This document shows positions 41,766-50,560 of a stretch of 64,000 nt of DNA, one piece after another. This DNA is from an uncultured bacterium. Lineage in GTDB: Bacteria; Bdellovibrionota_C; UBA2361; JANWWW01. Below the pieces are notes generated by a model. The model ran no database searches, had not been told where the DNA came from, and saw only the letters and a program-made list of their open reading frames with translations. A program made the position numbers and the translations under genes. The DNA lies in NCBI GenBank assembly GCA_938038205.1, contig CALHSA010000003.1:19987-83986 (forward strand), in the 5' to 3' direction. Each line of letters opens with the position of its first letter. Position 1 is the first letter of the stretch.

Positions 41766-42406
41766 CAGCAAGTAAAAACTAGCTTCTAATTTATAATCTT
41801 GAGATTATGTCAGTAGTGTTACGTTAATTATGGTAAAAAAACAATAGATCGCTACTTTCAAAGTTTTAATTATCGAGTAAAAACTTAAAAAACAAAAAAC
41901 GGCAACCTTGAATATAATATGAAATTATTTGAAAACGAAAAAAGCCAAAGAGATAAGCTTCCGTGAAAAACCTGTAATTTAGGTAATTATAATTTCAATG
42001 CAAACTTGTACATTAATAAATGTCAACTTTACTGTTTAGTGAATTAATGAAGTTAAAAATTTTAAAAAAGCTTTTACATATTTTGCTTTTACCCAAACCA
42101 TCGAAATCAAATTCTTGATTTTTTATTATCATGGACACTACATTACAAATAAAACACTATTTCCATTCATTCTACAATTTTTACTTCCCTAATATTTTAA
42201 AAAAACTATAAACATGAAATTGAATGCGCATTGCCCAATTCCAGACCTAAGTAAAAATAAGAAACTTTTTTATGTACTGTATCTGTTTTAAAGTTATAAA
42301 AAAATGCCATATTGAGTTAAAAAATTTATCTTAGGATTATCTCAGAACCTAACATAAGGATGCCCTTTAATAAAATAACTTTAATAAAATCACTTAATCT
42401 TAAGAA
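41766..42406 (+). other. 641-bp non-coding region
   Basis: The only gap over 300 bp in a window otherwise almost free of spacers. It is very AT-rich with frequent stops in all frames, so no protein is likely. I see no tRNA, no recognisable tmRNA, RNase P or SRP RNA signature, and no cluster of DnaA boxes. It contains a palindrome at 41793-41808. It lies between the 3' ends of the AAA+ gene and ileS, so promoters are not required there. It could hold an RNA, a decayed gene or a structural site; nothing in it decides. Confidence 0.6.
41793..41808. repeat. 16-bp palindrome
   Basis: ATAATCT-TG-AGATTAT: two perfect 7-bp arms around a 2-bp centre. Too short a loop for a terminator and no T run follows. 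Could be an operator-like site for a dimeric repressor or chance in AT-rich DNA. Confidence 0.4.
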
Positions 42407-45400
42407 TTAAAGGTTACTTGCCTGAGTTTTATTACTTTTAATAATTAAGATTTGAAGGCTTTCACCTTCAACTTCATAGGTGAATCCCTCTTCATACTTA
42501 CTGTTCTCTAGTATAAGTTGATTAGTGAGAGTCTCTCTTTTTATCATCTCAAGGTGACTCTCAATCGCGCCTATAATTTTCTTACTCGTACTGATTCTAC
42601 ACTCAATTCTATCATCCAAATTTAAGTTTAACTCCTTACGGGTTTTTTGAATTCTATTAATTACTTCTCTGGCCACCATTTCTTGCCAAAGCTCAGAATC
42701 TATTGAAGTATCTAAACTCAAAGTGAAAGGACCAAAGCTCTCAGATTCAGCTGGATTTTTTGCTTTTCTTTCAATAATTAGGTGATCTATAGGAATTATT
42801 TCATCATTGAATTTAAAAAAACCACTATCTTCAATACGATAAATCTCATCCCTAGGTAAGTTAGCCAGAGTCCTAATTAGATCTTTTAAAGTCTCTCCTA
42901 ACTTTGGACCTAATATTGGTGTTACAGGTTTTACCGTAACAAGTACATCTTCTTCATTACTTGAGAAGTTGAGTTCTTTAACGTTAAGTTCATCTAAAAT
43001 GACGTCCTTATATTTAAGGACAACCTTTTTAACATCTTCATAACGACTAATTACTGTAGCTTTTCTCAATGGCTGACGAAGTTTTATATTCAACCTGGCT
43101 CTTAAACCTCTACCTGCCTCAATTACTTTTTTTATTAAATCAATCTCCTTCTCAAGATTAGTGTCAATTAATTCGGGGTTGGCCACAGGATAGTCGCATA
43201 AATGAATACTCTCTGGTAAATTAGGAAGCAATCTTCTGAAATTTTGATACATATTTTCAGAAATAAAAGGTGCAAAAGGAGCAATAACTTTAGCTAAATT
43301 AAATAAGCAGAAGAACAGAGTGTTGTAGCCTTCTTCTTTATCTTGTCCTTCCGATTCCCAAAATCTTCGCCTATTTCGACGAATATAAAAATTTGTCAGA
43401 TCTTCAATAAATTCAAGAATAGAAGGAAAAACTTTATACAATCTGTACTCACCCATCTCTTTTTCAACATTTAAAAGTAAAGATTGAAGTCTACTTACGA
43501 TCCAGGAATCTAATTTATTTTTCGAACCTCCCCACTCAAGTTTATTAGGGATATATTTATCAATTAAACTGTAATTTACAAAAAAAGAGTATGCATTCCA
43601 TATTGGAAGAAGGATAGTCCTAACAGTTTCTTTTACTCCCAACTCTGAAAATCTCAAATTGTCGCCTCTAACAACTGGACTATTTATCATGTAGATCCTT
43701 AAAGCATCGGCTCCGTATGTTTCTAAAATGTAATTTGGGTCTGGATAATTTTTAAGCCGCTTAGACATTTTTTTTCCATCCTCAGCTAAAACGATCCCAT
43801 TAACAACAACATTTTTATACGGAGCTTGGCCAGTAAGATGGGTACCAATCACAAGGAGTGTGTAGAACCATCCTCTTGTTTGATCCATTCCCTCAGCTAT
43901 GAAATCAGCTGGATACATCTGATTAAATATTTCAGATTTTTCAAATGGGTAGTGATTCTGTGCAAAAGGCATTGAGCCACTCTCAAACCAACAATCTAAA
44001 ACTTCTTTTACTCTCTCCATCATCTCTCCACATTCGAGGCATTTGAAAGTAATTTTGTCAACGAAGTGAATGTGCAAGTCTTCAATTTTTACACCGGACA
44101 ATTTAAAGAGCTCATCTCGGCTACCAACTGCAACACGATTCTCACATGATTTACACTCCCAAACTGGTATTGGATTACCCCAAAATCTATTTCGGGAAAT
44201 ATTCCAATCCCTTGCTTGTGCTAACCAATTACCAAACCTACCCTCTTTAACGTACTCAGGAACCCAATAAATCTTAGAATTAGCATTCAGAAGTTGATCA
44301 CGGAATTCCTCAACTTTAACATACCATGCATCGATAGCTCGGTAAATTAAAGGGGTATCAGACCGATAACAAAACGGATACTGGTGATGTATTACATTTC
44401 TGGAAAACAACAAACCTCTCTCTTTTAAAAAGGATATTATTACTGGATCTGACTCTTTAAAATTTTTACCCGAACAAAGTGGGAACGAATCAGTAAAATT
44501 ACCTTCCTCATCAAGTAAATCGACGACTGGAAGATCAAACTTTTTACTTAACTCGAAATCATCATCGCCATAACAAGGGGCAATGTGAACTATGCCAGTT
44601 CCTACATCACCTTGAACGAAATCTGCGGTAACACAAATATACGGATTGTTAGATTTTCCAAAGTCAAATAAAGGAACATATTTTTTTCCGTGTAGATCCG
44701 ATCCTTTGAATTTAGCTACCTGTCTACCATTCCTAATTAATTCACTCGCCTTATTATCAAGGATTATGAACCGCTCACTATTACTTTCAATCAAATAGTA
44801 CTCAAAACTTGGATTAACAGCCAAAGCAACATTAGCAGGTAAGGTCCAAGGTGTAGTTGTCCAAACCAAAAAATAAGCATCAAGCTCTGGAGAAAAAAAC
44901 TTCACTATAATGCTTGGATCCTCAACATTCTTATAATTTAATCCTGCCTCAAAATTTGAGAGTGGGGTTCCCAAGCGCCAACTGTAAGCCATTACTCTCT
45001 TACCCTTGAAAATCAAACCCTTATCCCATAGCTGCTTGAAAACCCACCAAACACTCTCCATAAAGGTTGGATCCATAGTTTTGTAACCATTGTCAAAATC
45101 AACCCAACGACCTAATCTCTCAGTTGTTCTTCTCCACTCTTTCTCATATCGCAAAACGCTATCTCTACAAGCCTCGTTAAATCTGTCAACACCAAACTTC
45201 CTAACATCCACAGGTCCCTTTAAACCCAATTCCTCTTCAACAAGCATCTCTATTGGTAACCCATGGCAATCCCAACCGAATCGTCTTTCAACAAAATAAC
45301 CTTTCATTGTGTAATATCTCGGAATGATATCTTTTATAGTGCCCGCGAGCAGATGGCCATAATGAGGTGTTCCAGTAGCGAAAGGTGGACCATCGTAAAA

Positions 45401-45523
45401 TGTATATCTCTTCGAGTTTTCTCTTAGCTTGATCGATTTTTCAAAAATATTATTTTTACTCCAAAATTGAATAATCTCACGCTCAAGTTCTGGAAAATTT
45501 ACCTCAGGACTAACAGGGAGCAT
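42407..45523 (-). CDS. ileS: isoleucyl-tRNA synthetase, eukaryote-like (type 2) class
   Basis: Charges tRNA-Ile. At 1038 residues it is longer than the usual bacterial enzyme. The HIGH motif appears as HYGH (54-57), with GYFVERRFGWDCHGLPIE following. KMSKR (585-589) is followed by LKNYPDP, a marker of the eukaryote-like class that, when carried by bacteria, is resistant to mupirocin. The editing domain has WTTTPWTLPANVALAV. A zinc-type Cys cluster (CKSCE, CLECGEMM) lies in the middle. A TATTCT box stands nine bases before the ATG. Confidence 0.95.
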   Translation of the reverse strand: MLPVSPEVNFPELEREIIQFWSKNNIFEKSIKLRENSKRYTFYDGPPFATGTPHYGHLLAGTIKDIIPRYYTMKGYFVERRFGWDCHGLPIEMLVEEELGLKGPVDVRKFGVDRFNEACRDSVLRYEKEWRRTTERLGRWVDFDNGYKTMDPTFMESVWWVFKQLWDKGLIFKGKRVMAYSWRLGTPLSNFEAGLNYKNVEDPSIIVKFFSPELDAYFLVWTTTPWTLPANVALAVNPSFEYYLIESNSERFIILDNKASELIRNGRQVAKFKGSDLHGKKYVPLFDFGKSNNPYICVTADFVQGDVGTGIVHIAPCYGDDDFELSKKFDLPVVDLLDEEGNFTDSFPLCSGKNFKESDPVIISFLKERGLLFSRNVIHHQYPFCYRSDTPLIYRAIDAWYVKVEEFRDQLLNANSKIYWVPEYVKEGRFGNWLAQARDWNISRNRFWGNPIPVWECKSCENRVAVGSRDELFKLSGVKIEDLHIHFVDKITFKCLECGEMMERVKEVLDCWFESGSMPFAQNHYPFEKSEIFNQMYPADFIAEGMDQTRGWFYTLLVIGTHLTGQAPYKNVVVNGIVLAEDGKKMSKRLKNYPDPNYILETYGADALRIYMINSPVVRGDNLRFSELGVKETVRTILLPIWNAYSFFVNYSLIDKYIPNKLEWGGSKNKLDSWIVSRLQSLLLNVEKEMGEYRLYKVFPSILEFIEDLTNFYIRRNRRRFWESEGQDKEEGYNTLFFCLFNLAKVIAPFAPFISENMYQNFRRLLPNLPESIHLCDYPVANPELIDTNLEKEIDLIKKVIEAGRGLRARLNIKLRQPLRKATVISRYEDVKKVVLKYKDVILDELNVKELNFSSNEEDVLVTVKPVTPILGPKLGETLKDLIRTLANLPRDEIYRIEDSGFFKFNDEIIPIDHLIIERKAKNPAESESFGPFTLSLDTSIDSELWQEMVAREVINRIQKTRKELNLNLDDRIECRISTSKKIIGAIESHLEMIKRETLTNQLILENSKYEEGFTYEVEGESLQILIIKSNKTQASNL

Positions 45524-45532
45524 AATTCTTAA

Positions 45533-45538
45533 AGAATA
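45533..45538 (-). promoter_or_regulatory. candidate -10 box for ileS
   Basis: TATTCT on the minus strand, nine bases before the ileS ATG. Weak alone; it fits the spacing seen at other genes. Confidence 0.25.
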
Positions 45539-45546
45539 GAGAAAAT

Positions 45547-46677
45547 TTAATTTTTTCTCAAATAAAATAGTAAAGCTTCTTCAAACCTGCCTAACACAAT
45601 GTCTTTATTGAAATTTTCAGATACAAAAGTTCTTCCATTCTCTCCAAGTTTAACTCTTAGCGTTCTATCATTTTTTAATAGCTGCACAGCAACGCAAAAA
45701 TCTTCAAAACTTGAAACCGAGAATCCTGCTTGAGATTTTTTTACAAAATAATCAGTTACTAAACAGTTAGAATTAACTATTACTGGCGTGCCAGCCGCCA
45801 TTGCCTCCATTATAACAAGCGAGAAGGACTCGTTTTTAGATGGTTGAACAAGCGCTAAAGCATTACATATTAATTGTTTTTTTTCATCCTCAGTCACCGG
45901 ACCTATATCATCAACCTCAGCATAACTTTTAAGCACTGGAATCGGTAATGAACCACTACCTACTAACTTTATTTTTAAATTATCACCTGTCACTAAATTA
46001 TAAGATCGAACAAAGTCAATCGCCTCTACTATTCCCTTGGCTAACTCCCTTCTCCCTAAATATAGTAAATACGGCTGAACCTCTTTTTTTGTAACTTCAA
46101 TCGACTCAACAGGAATTCCAACAACTTTAAATGACTTATTACCAACTATTTGTTTTAATTGCTCTTTTTCAGGTTCTGAATAACATATAAAACCCTTAAC
46201 CGATTGAAAGGCTAGATTAACAAATTTAAGCTGAGCATAAAATTCATCATGATAACATGGAATCATCACAGTTTTGTGCCCAAAATATATACTAACAAAT
46301 AGCCCAGCCCCAAAAAGATACGGAGTAACAAGGATTAAATCAAGCTTTTCTACGTCTCTTTCAAGCTCTGTAATAAGCTCATCAGAGAATGAAAAATGTT
46401 TGAAAAACAAAACCTCCTCCTTAATGCCTGGATACGTAAAATTCGCGATTTTGTTGAATATTCGTGCTATTGTCTTATCACTACTGAGGAGTTCAACTGG
46501 CGTAAACTTAAATAATTTTACATCTACATTCTTCATTGGAGAGAATTTGGATATATCGGAAGAGTAAACAATAATCTCGTTGTTGTTGTTGATATTAGAT
46601 ATTAACGTATATATGGCTCTTTCGGCTCCGCTTAGATGTTCACCCCATTTCTGAACTACAACACCTATTCGTGCCAT
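45547..46677 (-). CDS. GT4-family glycosyltransferase
   Basis: A 376-residue GT-B enzyme. It starts with GVVVQKWGEHLSGAERAIYT, a typical nucleotide-sugar glycosyltransferase opening. The C-terminal domain has LYLGRRELAKGI, KLVGSGSLPIP and the retaining-transferase motif ESFSLVIMEAMAAGTPVIV. Such enzymes build surface polysaccharide or glycolipids; acceptor and donor cannot be told. It lies 23 bp upstream of ileS in the same direction with TAAAAT eleven bases before its ATG, and is separated from secF by 40 bp. No other polysaccharide genes adjoin. Confidence 0.88.
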   Translation of the reverse strand: MARIGVVVQKWGEHLSGAERAIYTLISNINNNNEIIVYSSDISKFSPMKNVDVKLFKFTPVELLSSDKTIARIFNKIANFTYPGIKEEVLFFKHFSFSDELITELERDVEKLDLILVTPYLFGAGLFVSIYFGHKTVMIPCYHDEFYAQLKFVNLAFQSVKGFICYSEPEKEQLKQIVGNKSFKVVGIPVESIEVTKKEVQPYLLYLGRRELAKGIVEAIDFVRSYNLVTGDNLKIKLVGSGSLPIPVLKSYAEVDDIGPVTEDEKKQLICNALALVQPSKNESFSLVIMEAMAAGTPVIVNSNCLVTDYFVKKSQAGFSVSSFEDFCVAVQLLKNDRTLRVKLGENGRTFVSENFNKDIVLGRFEEALLFYLRKN

Positions 46678-46717
46678 TTAAACCGATCATTTTAACAAAA
46701 AAATATGAGTTTTCATT

Positions 46718-47554
46718 TTACTCTCCTCTAAAAAATTTAAGAGAGTGCAATACAAGCGGTGCAGCTATAAAAATTGACGAGTAGGTTCCGATGATAATGC
46801 CAATAAAAAAATACAGGGCAAAATCAAAGATTGCCTCCCTACCAAATAAAAGTATTATAAGGACAGCAACTAAAGTTAAAAATGATGTTTTTAAGGTTCT
46901 TGAAAGAGTTACATTTATACTTCTGTTTATTATCTCAGTCAAAGAACCCTCTTTTGCTAGTTCTTCTCTAATTCTATCAAAAACTATTATAGTGTCATTT
47001 ATTGAGTAGCCGATTAAAGTCAATGCTCCTACCACAGCTTGAAGGGTCAGATACTGTCCAAAAAGTAGGTATAGACCTAAAGATATGACAACATCGTGAG
47101 CTAATGCGACACAGGCAGCGATTGCAAAAGTTTTCTCAAACCTCACTACCAAGTAAATGAACATGAATACCAAAGCAATCAACCCTGCAAAAAAACCTTT
47201 ATTTGTTATCTCTTTAGATATAACTGGAGAGAAACTCTCAAAAGATAATAATTTATACTGGCCTTTCATGCATGTTTCAAAATTCTGGACAGAAAAATCC
47301 AAACCCGTTCTAAGCAAACACACATCCTCATTAAAAACTGATTTGATCTGATAATCTTTGTAACCACATTCTCTAAGGATTTGCGTGATTAACCCAACCT
47401 CTTGCTGTTTACACTCAAAAGTAAATAGATTACCACCAGAGAACTCAAGTCCCGTCTGAGAACCCAGCCTGTTAATTATGATGAAAATTGAGGCGATAAA
47501 AAGGAATAATGATATAAGCACAAAGGGCCTGAAAAGTTTTACAAAATCAATCAT
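46718..47554 (-). CDS. secF: protein translocase subunit SecF
   Basis: With SecD it uses the proton gradient to help release proteins from the Sec channel. The 278-residue product has an N-terminal membrane helix after MIDFVKLFRP, the GLEFSGGNLF motif, and the C-terminal six-helix RND half with YSINDTIIVFDRIRE and SRTLKTSFLTL. The start is ATG 47554, inside the secD stop (ATGA), placing the KLF motif at the right distance; a longer frame to 47623 has no support. It ends the run queA-tgt-yajC-secD-secF. Confidence 0.95.
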   Translation of the reverse strand: MIDFVKLFRPFVLISLFLFIASIFIIINRLGSQTGLEFSGGNLFTFECKQQEVGLITQILRECGYKDYQIKSVFNEDVCLLRTGLDFSVQNFETCMKGQYKLLSFESFSPVISKEITNKGFFAGLIALVFMFIYLVVRFEKTFAIAACVALAHDVVISLGLYLLFGQYLTLQAVVGALTLIGYSINDTIIVFDRIREELAKEGSLTEIINRSINVTLSRTLKTSFLTLVAVLIILLFGREAIFDFALYFFIGIIIGTYSSIFIAAPLVLHSLKFFRGE

Positions 47555-49089
47555 GATATTCTTACTGGAAAATTGTTCTCTAACATCCAGTTGGCTAAGT
47601 GCTTGGTTACGAAAACCGCACAAAAAAGAGTGGTTATAACCCCAATGGAAAAAATAAGAGCGAAACCTTTGATTGGACCATGAGCAAACAAGTAAACTAG
47701 GAGAGAAGTAATTAAACTCGTCATGTTAGCATCTAAAACGGCTGAATAAGCATTCTCAAATCCTCTTGAAACTGCTTCCTTAAGTGGAATAGTGCCTAAA
47801 TGGTCCCTTATTCTTTCAAAGATGATGATATTTGAATCAACTGCAACACCTATTGTTAAAGCTAGAGCCGCCATTCCAGGAAACGTTAATGTAGCCTGAA
47901 AAATAACTAAACAAGCAAAAATAAATACCAAATTAAGTAAAAGAGATATACTTGCGATAAATCCAAACCACTTGTACCAAAGTATCATAAGTGCCAAGAT
48001 AGAAACTAATGTTACAACCAAAGTCCAAACAGCTCTTTCGAGATATATTTCACCCAAAGTTGGGCCAACAACTCTTTCCTCAATAACCCTAAGCGGAGCT
48101 GGTAATGTTCCGCTACGAAGCACTACAGCTAATTCCCTTGCCTCCTGGGGATTCCTCAAGCCAGTGATTATAGCATTTCCGTCAGTTATAGCTGTTTGAA
48201 TCTGCGGCGCTGAATAAACAACAGAATCCAAGATGATGGCTAAATTTTTACCAATATTCTCCCTGGTAATCTTGGCAAATTCTTTAGCTCCTTCAACATT
48301 AAACTGAATAGCAACTACACTCCCCTCAGTTTGAGTTAATTCAACATTTGCTTTCTGAATTTTATCTCCTGTTAAAACAACCTCTCTCTCAACTTCAATA
48401 TGATCCATAGTTTTAAATAATGGTAATTTTTCAACTGGCACATTTTTACTCCTTGGCAAAAAGCGAAACTCTAACTGAGCAGTTTTTCCTATTACACTTT
48501 TTACCCTATCCAAATCCTTAACACCAGGAAGCTCTACCAGAACTCTTCTAGCTCCAAGCCTCTGAATCACGGGCTCTGCAACGCCAAACTGATCTACTCT
48601 ATTCCTGATAATCTCAACAGCCCTGTCAGTTGACTCAATTGCAATTTTCTCTAAATTGCTTGGCTTATAAGTAACAATCAAAGATTTAGTTTCATAGTTA
48701 ATTCCCTCAATCACTAAATCTGGATCGTTTGATAATATATCTTTAGCTTTATTTAAGCTTCGATCAGAAACAAATACAAATTCCCCAGTTACTCCTTTTC
48801 GCTCTAACGATAAAACTGGAATTTCTTGAGATGCTAGTGAATTCTTTAAAGATATAAATTTCCTGTTAGCTAGCTGCTCTTTAAATTTTTCCTCATCGAT
48901 CTCGTACAAAACGTATGAACCTCCTACCAAATCAAGACCAAGTTGCAACGGGCGCGAAAACCAGTGTTCTGATAAAAAACTATTAGATCGAAAAAAAGTT
49001 GGGAAAAAAGAGGGCCAGATGATTAATACAGATATCACAAATAAAACCCCAACCACCAATAATGGAAATTTATAATCATTCGTCATCAC
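47551..49089 (-). CDS. secD: protein translocase subunit SecD
   Basis: A 512-residue RND-type membrane protein. LGLDLVGGSYVLYE opens the periplasmic head; ELPGVKDLDRVKSVIGKTAQLEFR and APLRVIEERVVGPTLGE are conserved, and VAVDSNIIIFERIRD is the transmembrane RND motif with the key Asp. The start is GTG 49089 or ATG 49086 (both precede the same sequence); the yajC stop overlaps both. An AAGGT-like site lies just upstream. Confidence 0.95.
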   Translation of the reverse strand: MMTNDYKFPLLVVGVLFVISVLIIWPSFFPTFFRSNSFLSEHWFSRPLQLGLDLVGGSYVLYEIDEEKFKEQLANRKFISLKNSLASQEIPVLSLERKGVTGEFVFVSDRSLNKAKDILSNDPDLVIEGINYETKSLIVTYKPSNLEKIAIESTDRAVEIIRNRVDQFGVAEPVIQRLGARRVLVELPGVKDLDRVKSVIGKTAQLEFRFLPRSKNVPVEKLPLFKTMDHIEVEREVVLTGDKIQKANVELTQTEGSVVAIQFNVEGAKEFAKITRENIGKNLAIILDSVVYSAPQIQTAITDGNAIITGLRNPQEARELAVVLRSGTLPAPLRVIEERVVGPTLGEIYLERAVWTLVVTLVSILALMILWYKWFGFIASISLLLNLVFIFACLVIFQATLTFPGMAALALTIGVAVDSNIIIFERIRDHLGTIPLKEAVSRGFENAYSAVLDANMTSLITSLLVYLFAHGPIKGFALIFSIGVITTLFCAVFVTKHLANWMLENNFPVRIS

Positions 49090-49397
49090 AGTACCTTGGA
49101 TATTGCATTTTTTTCAATTTTAATACGAACATTCGGAGCAATCTCTACAACTGAAAAAGATTCTTCATGTTGAACGAATTTACAGCAAATCCCAGAGGTT
49201 AAAACTATGGTATCTCCTTTCTTTAAATTTTCAATTAACTCCCTTCTACGATTCTCTTCCTTAGCAGTTGGCGCAATTACTAGAAAATAAAAAATTACAA
49301 AAACCCCCAACATAATTGGTATTAAATGAATTATTGTTTCAGTGAATGACGGAGCCTGTTGAAGGTTTACAAACGATTCAATCAAAAAATCAAACAT
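49086..49397 (-). CDS. yajC: preprotein translocase subunit YajC
   Basis: A small inner-membrane partner of SecDF, 103 residues with one helix (about 22-43). Visible motifs are FLVIAPTAKEENRRRELIENL and KKGDTIVLTSGICC, the conserved YajC core, with a beta-rich tail. It overlaps tgt by 16 nt and secD by 4. Gene order tgt-yajC-secD-secF is conserved across proteobacteria. Confidence 0.93.
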   Translation of the reverse strand: MFDFLIESFVNLQQAPSFTETIIHLIPIMLGVFVIFYFLVIAPTAKEENRRRELIENLKKGDTIVLTSGICCKFVQHEESFSVVEIAPNVRIKIEKNAISKVL

Positions 49398-50560
49398 TCC
49401 AAATCTCCTACTTGCTCTTCGCCAAGTATGCTAACAAATTTTGGTGTCCGTAACCAAGTGTGTACAAAGTTTGTAACCAAATCCTTAATTGAACCAGTCC
49501 TGATAGCGTTACAAATCTTTTTCATTAACTTAGAGTAATAATTAAGATTGTGTATGGTTAGAAGGATTCCTCCTACCATCTCATCAACTCGAAGACAATG
49601 AGATATGTATGCTCTTGTATAGTTACTGCATGTAAAACACTCACAGTTTTCATCCAAAACTCTATCGTCATTTAAATACTCGCTTGTTTTAAGATTTAAC
49701 CAAAGCTCCTCTGTCTCTACATAAGCTCGACCAAATCTAGCAGCTCTCGTAGGTAAAACACAATCAAACATATCGTAACCAAAATAGCTAAGGACTACTA
49801 AGTCTAGAGGCAAACCAATACCCATGATATACCTAGGTTTATCAACAGGAAGCTCAGAAGAGATAATTTTTGCTATTTTATACATATCAATCTTTCTCTC
49901 GCCAACTGATAATCCCCCAACAGCGATACCAGGGAGATCATGTGATCTAACGAATTCAATAGATCTCATACGTAGATCCTCAAAAACACCACCTTGAACT
50001 ATTCCAAAAACGTTTAATTCTGAGTACATCTTACTTTTAAAATCTAAAGCTTTAAGTAACCATATATTTGTAACCTCTAAATCACTCTTGCACCGTTGAA
50101 AATCGTACGGAGAAGCAGAACAAACATCTAGAGCCATTGCTATATCAACCTTAAGCTTTGCTTGAATCTCAATTGATTTTTCGGGGGTTAAAAACACTCT
50201 CTGGGAATCATACGGATTGATAAATGATACTCCTTCCTCATTGAAGGTTACTCCATGTCCAAGAGAAAAAACCTGGAAACCACCACTATCTGTTAAGATT
50301 TTACCTTGCCAGTTCATGAATTTATGCAAACTACCATGCCGTTGAATAACATCAACTCCTGGCCTCAACCAAAGGTGCCAACTATTCGCAAGTATTAGTG
50401 AATAATTTTTCTCAAGAATATTTAAACCAAAAGGGACACCCTTCAAACTACCTCTTGTAGCAACTGGCATAAAAACTGGGGTTTGGATAAATGTATCTTC
50501 TATTTTTAATTCACCAACTCTAGCTAACCCATCAGTTTCTAGGACTTTAAATTCAATCAT
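49382..50560 (-). CDS. tgt: tRNA-guanine transglycosylase
   Basis: Exchanges G34 for preQ1 in tRNAs with GUN anticodons. The 392-residue product has ILTDSGGFQVFSLG (active-site Asp region), FGIVQGGVFEDLR, GLPLDLV and the zinc site in CECFTCSNYTRAYISH. The start is ATG 50560 (MIEFKVLET); the longer frame to 50605 lies inside queA. It overlaps queA by 8 nt and yajC by 16. With queA next door the queuosine pathway's last two steps are encoded together. Confidence 0.96.
   Translation of the reverse strand: MIEFKVLETDGLARVGELKIEDTFIQTPVFMPVATRGSLKGVPFGLNILEKNYSLILANSWHLWLRPGVDVIQRHGSLHKFMNWQGKILTDSGGFQVFSLGHGVTFNEEGVSFINPYDSQRVFLTPEKSIEIQAKLKVDIAMALDVCSASPYDFQRCKSDLEVTNIWLLKALDFKSKMYSELNVFGIVQGGVFEDLRMRSIEFVRSHDLPGIAVGGLSVGERKIDMYKIAKIISSELPVDKPRYIMGIGLPLDLVVLSYFGYDMFDCVLPTRAARFGRAYVETEELWLNLKTSEYLNDDRVLDENCECFTCSNYTRAYISHCLRVDEMVGGILLTIHNLNYYSKLMKKICNAIRTGSIKDLVTNFVHTWLRTPKFVSILGEEQVGDLECLIF

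Noticed and set aside
41920-41967. Tiny ORF in the gap after a TATAAT
   Set aside because: Fifteen codons, no ribosome site, and the box abuts the ATG so the message would start after it.
41766-42406. Replication origin in the long gap
   Set aside because: No DnaA-box-like cluster (TTATNCACA) and no dnaA, dnaN or gyr genes near; only an isolated palindrome.
47555-47623. Longer secF beginning at 47623
   Set aside because: The added residues lie in the secD frame and do not match SecF; ATG 47554 overlaps the secD stop and fits the family start.
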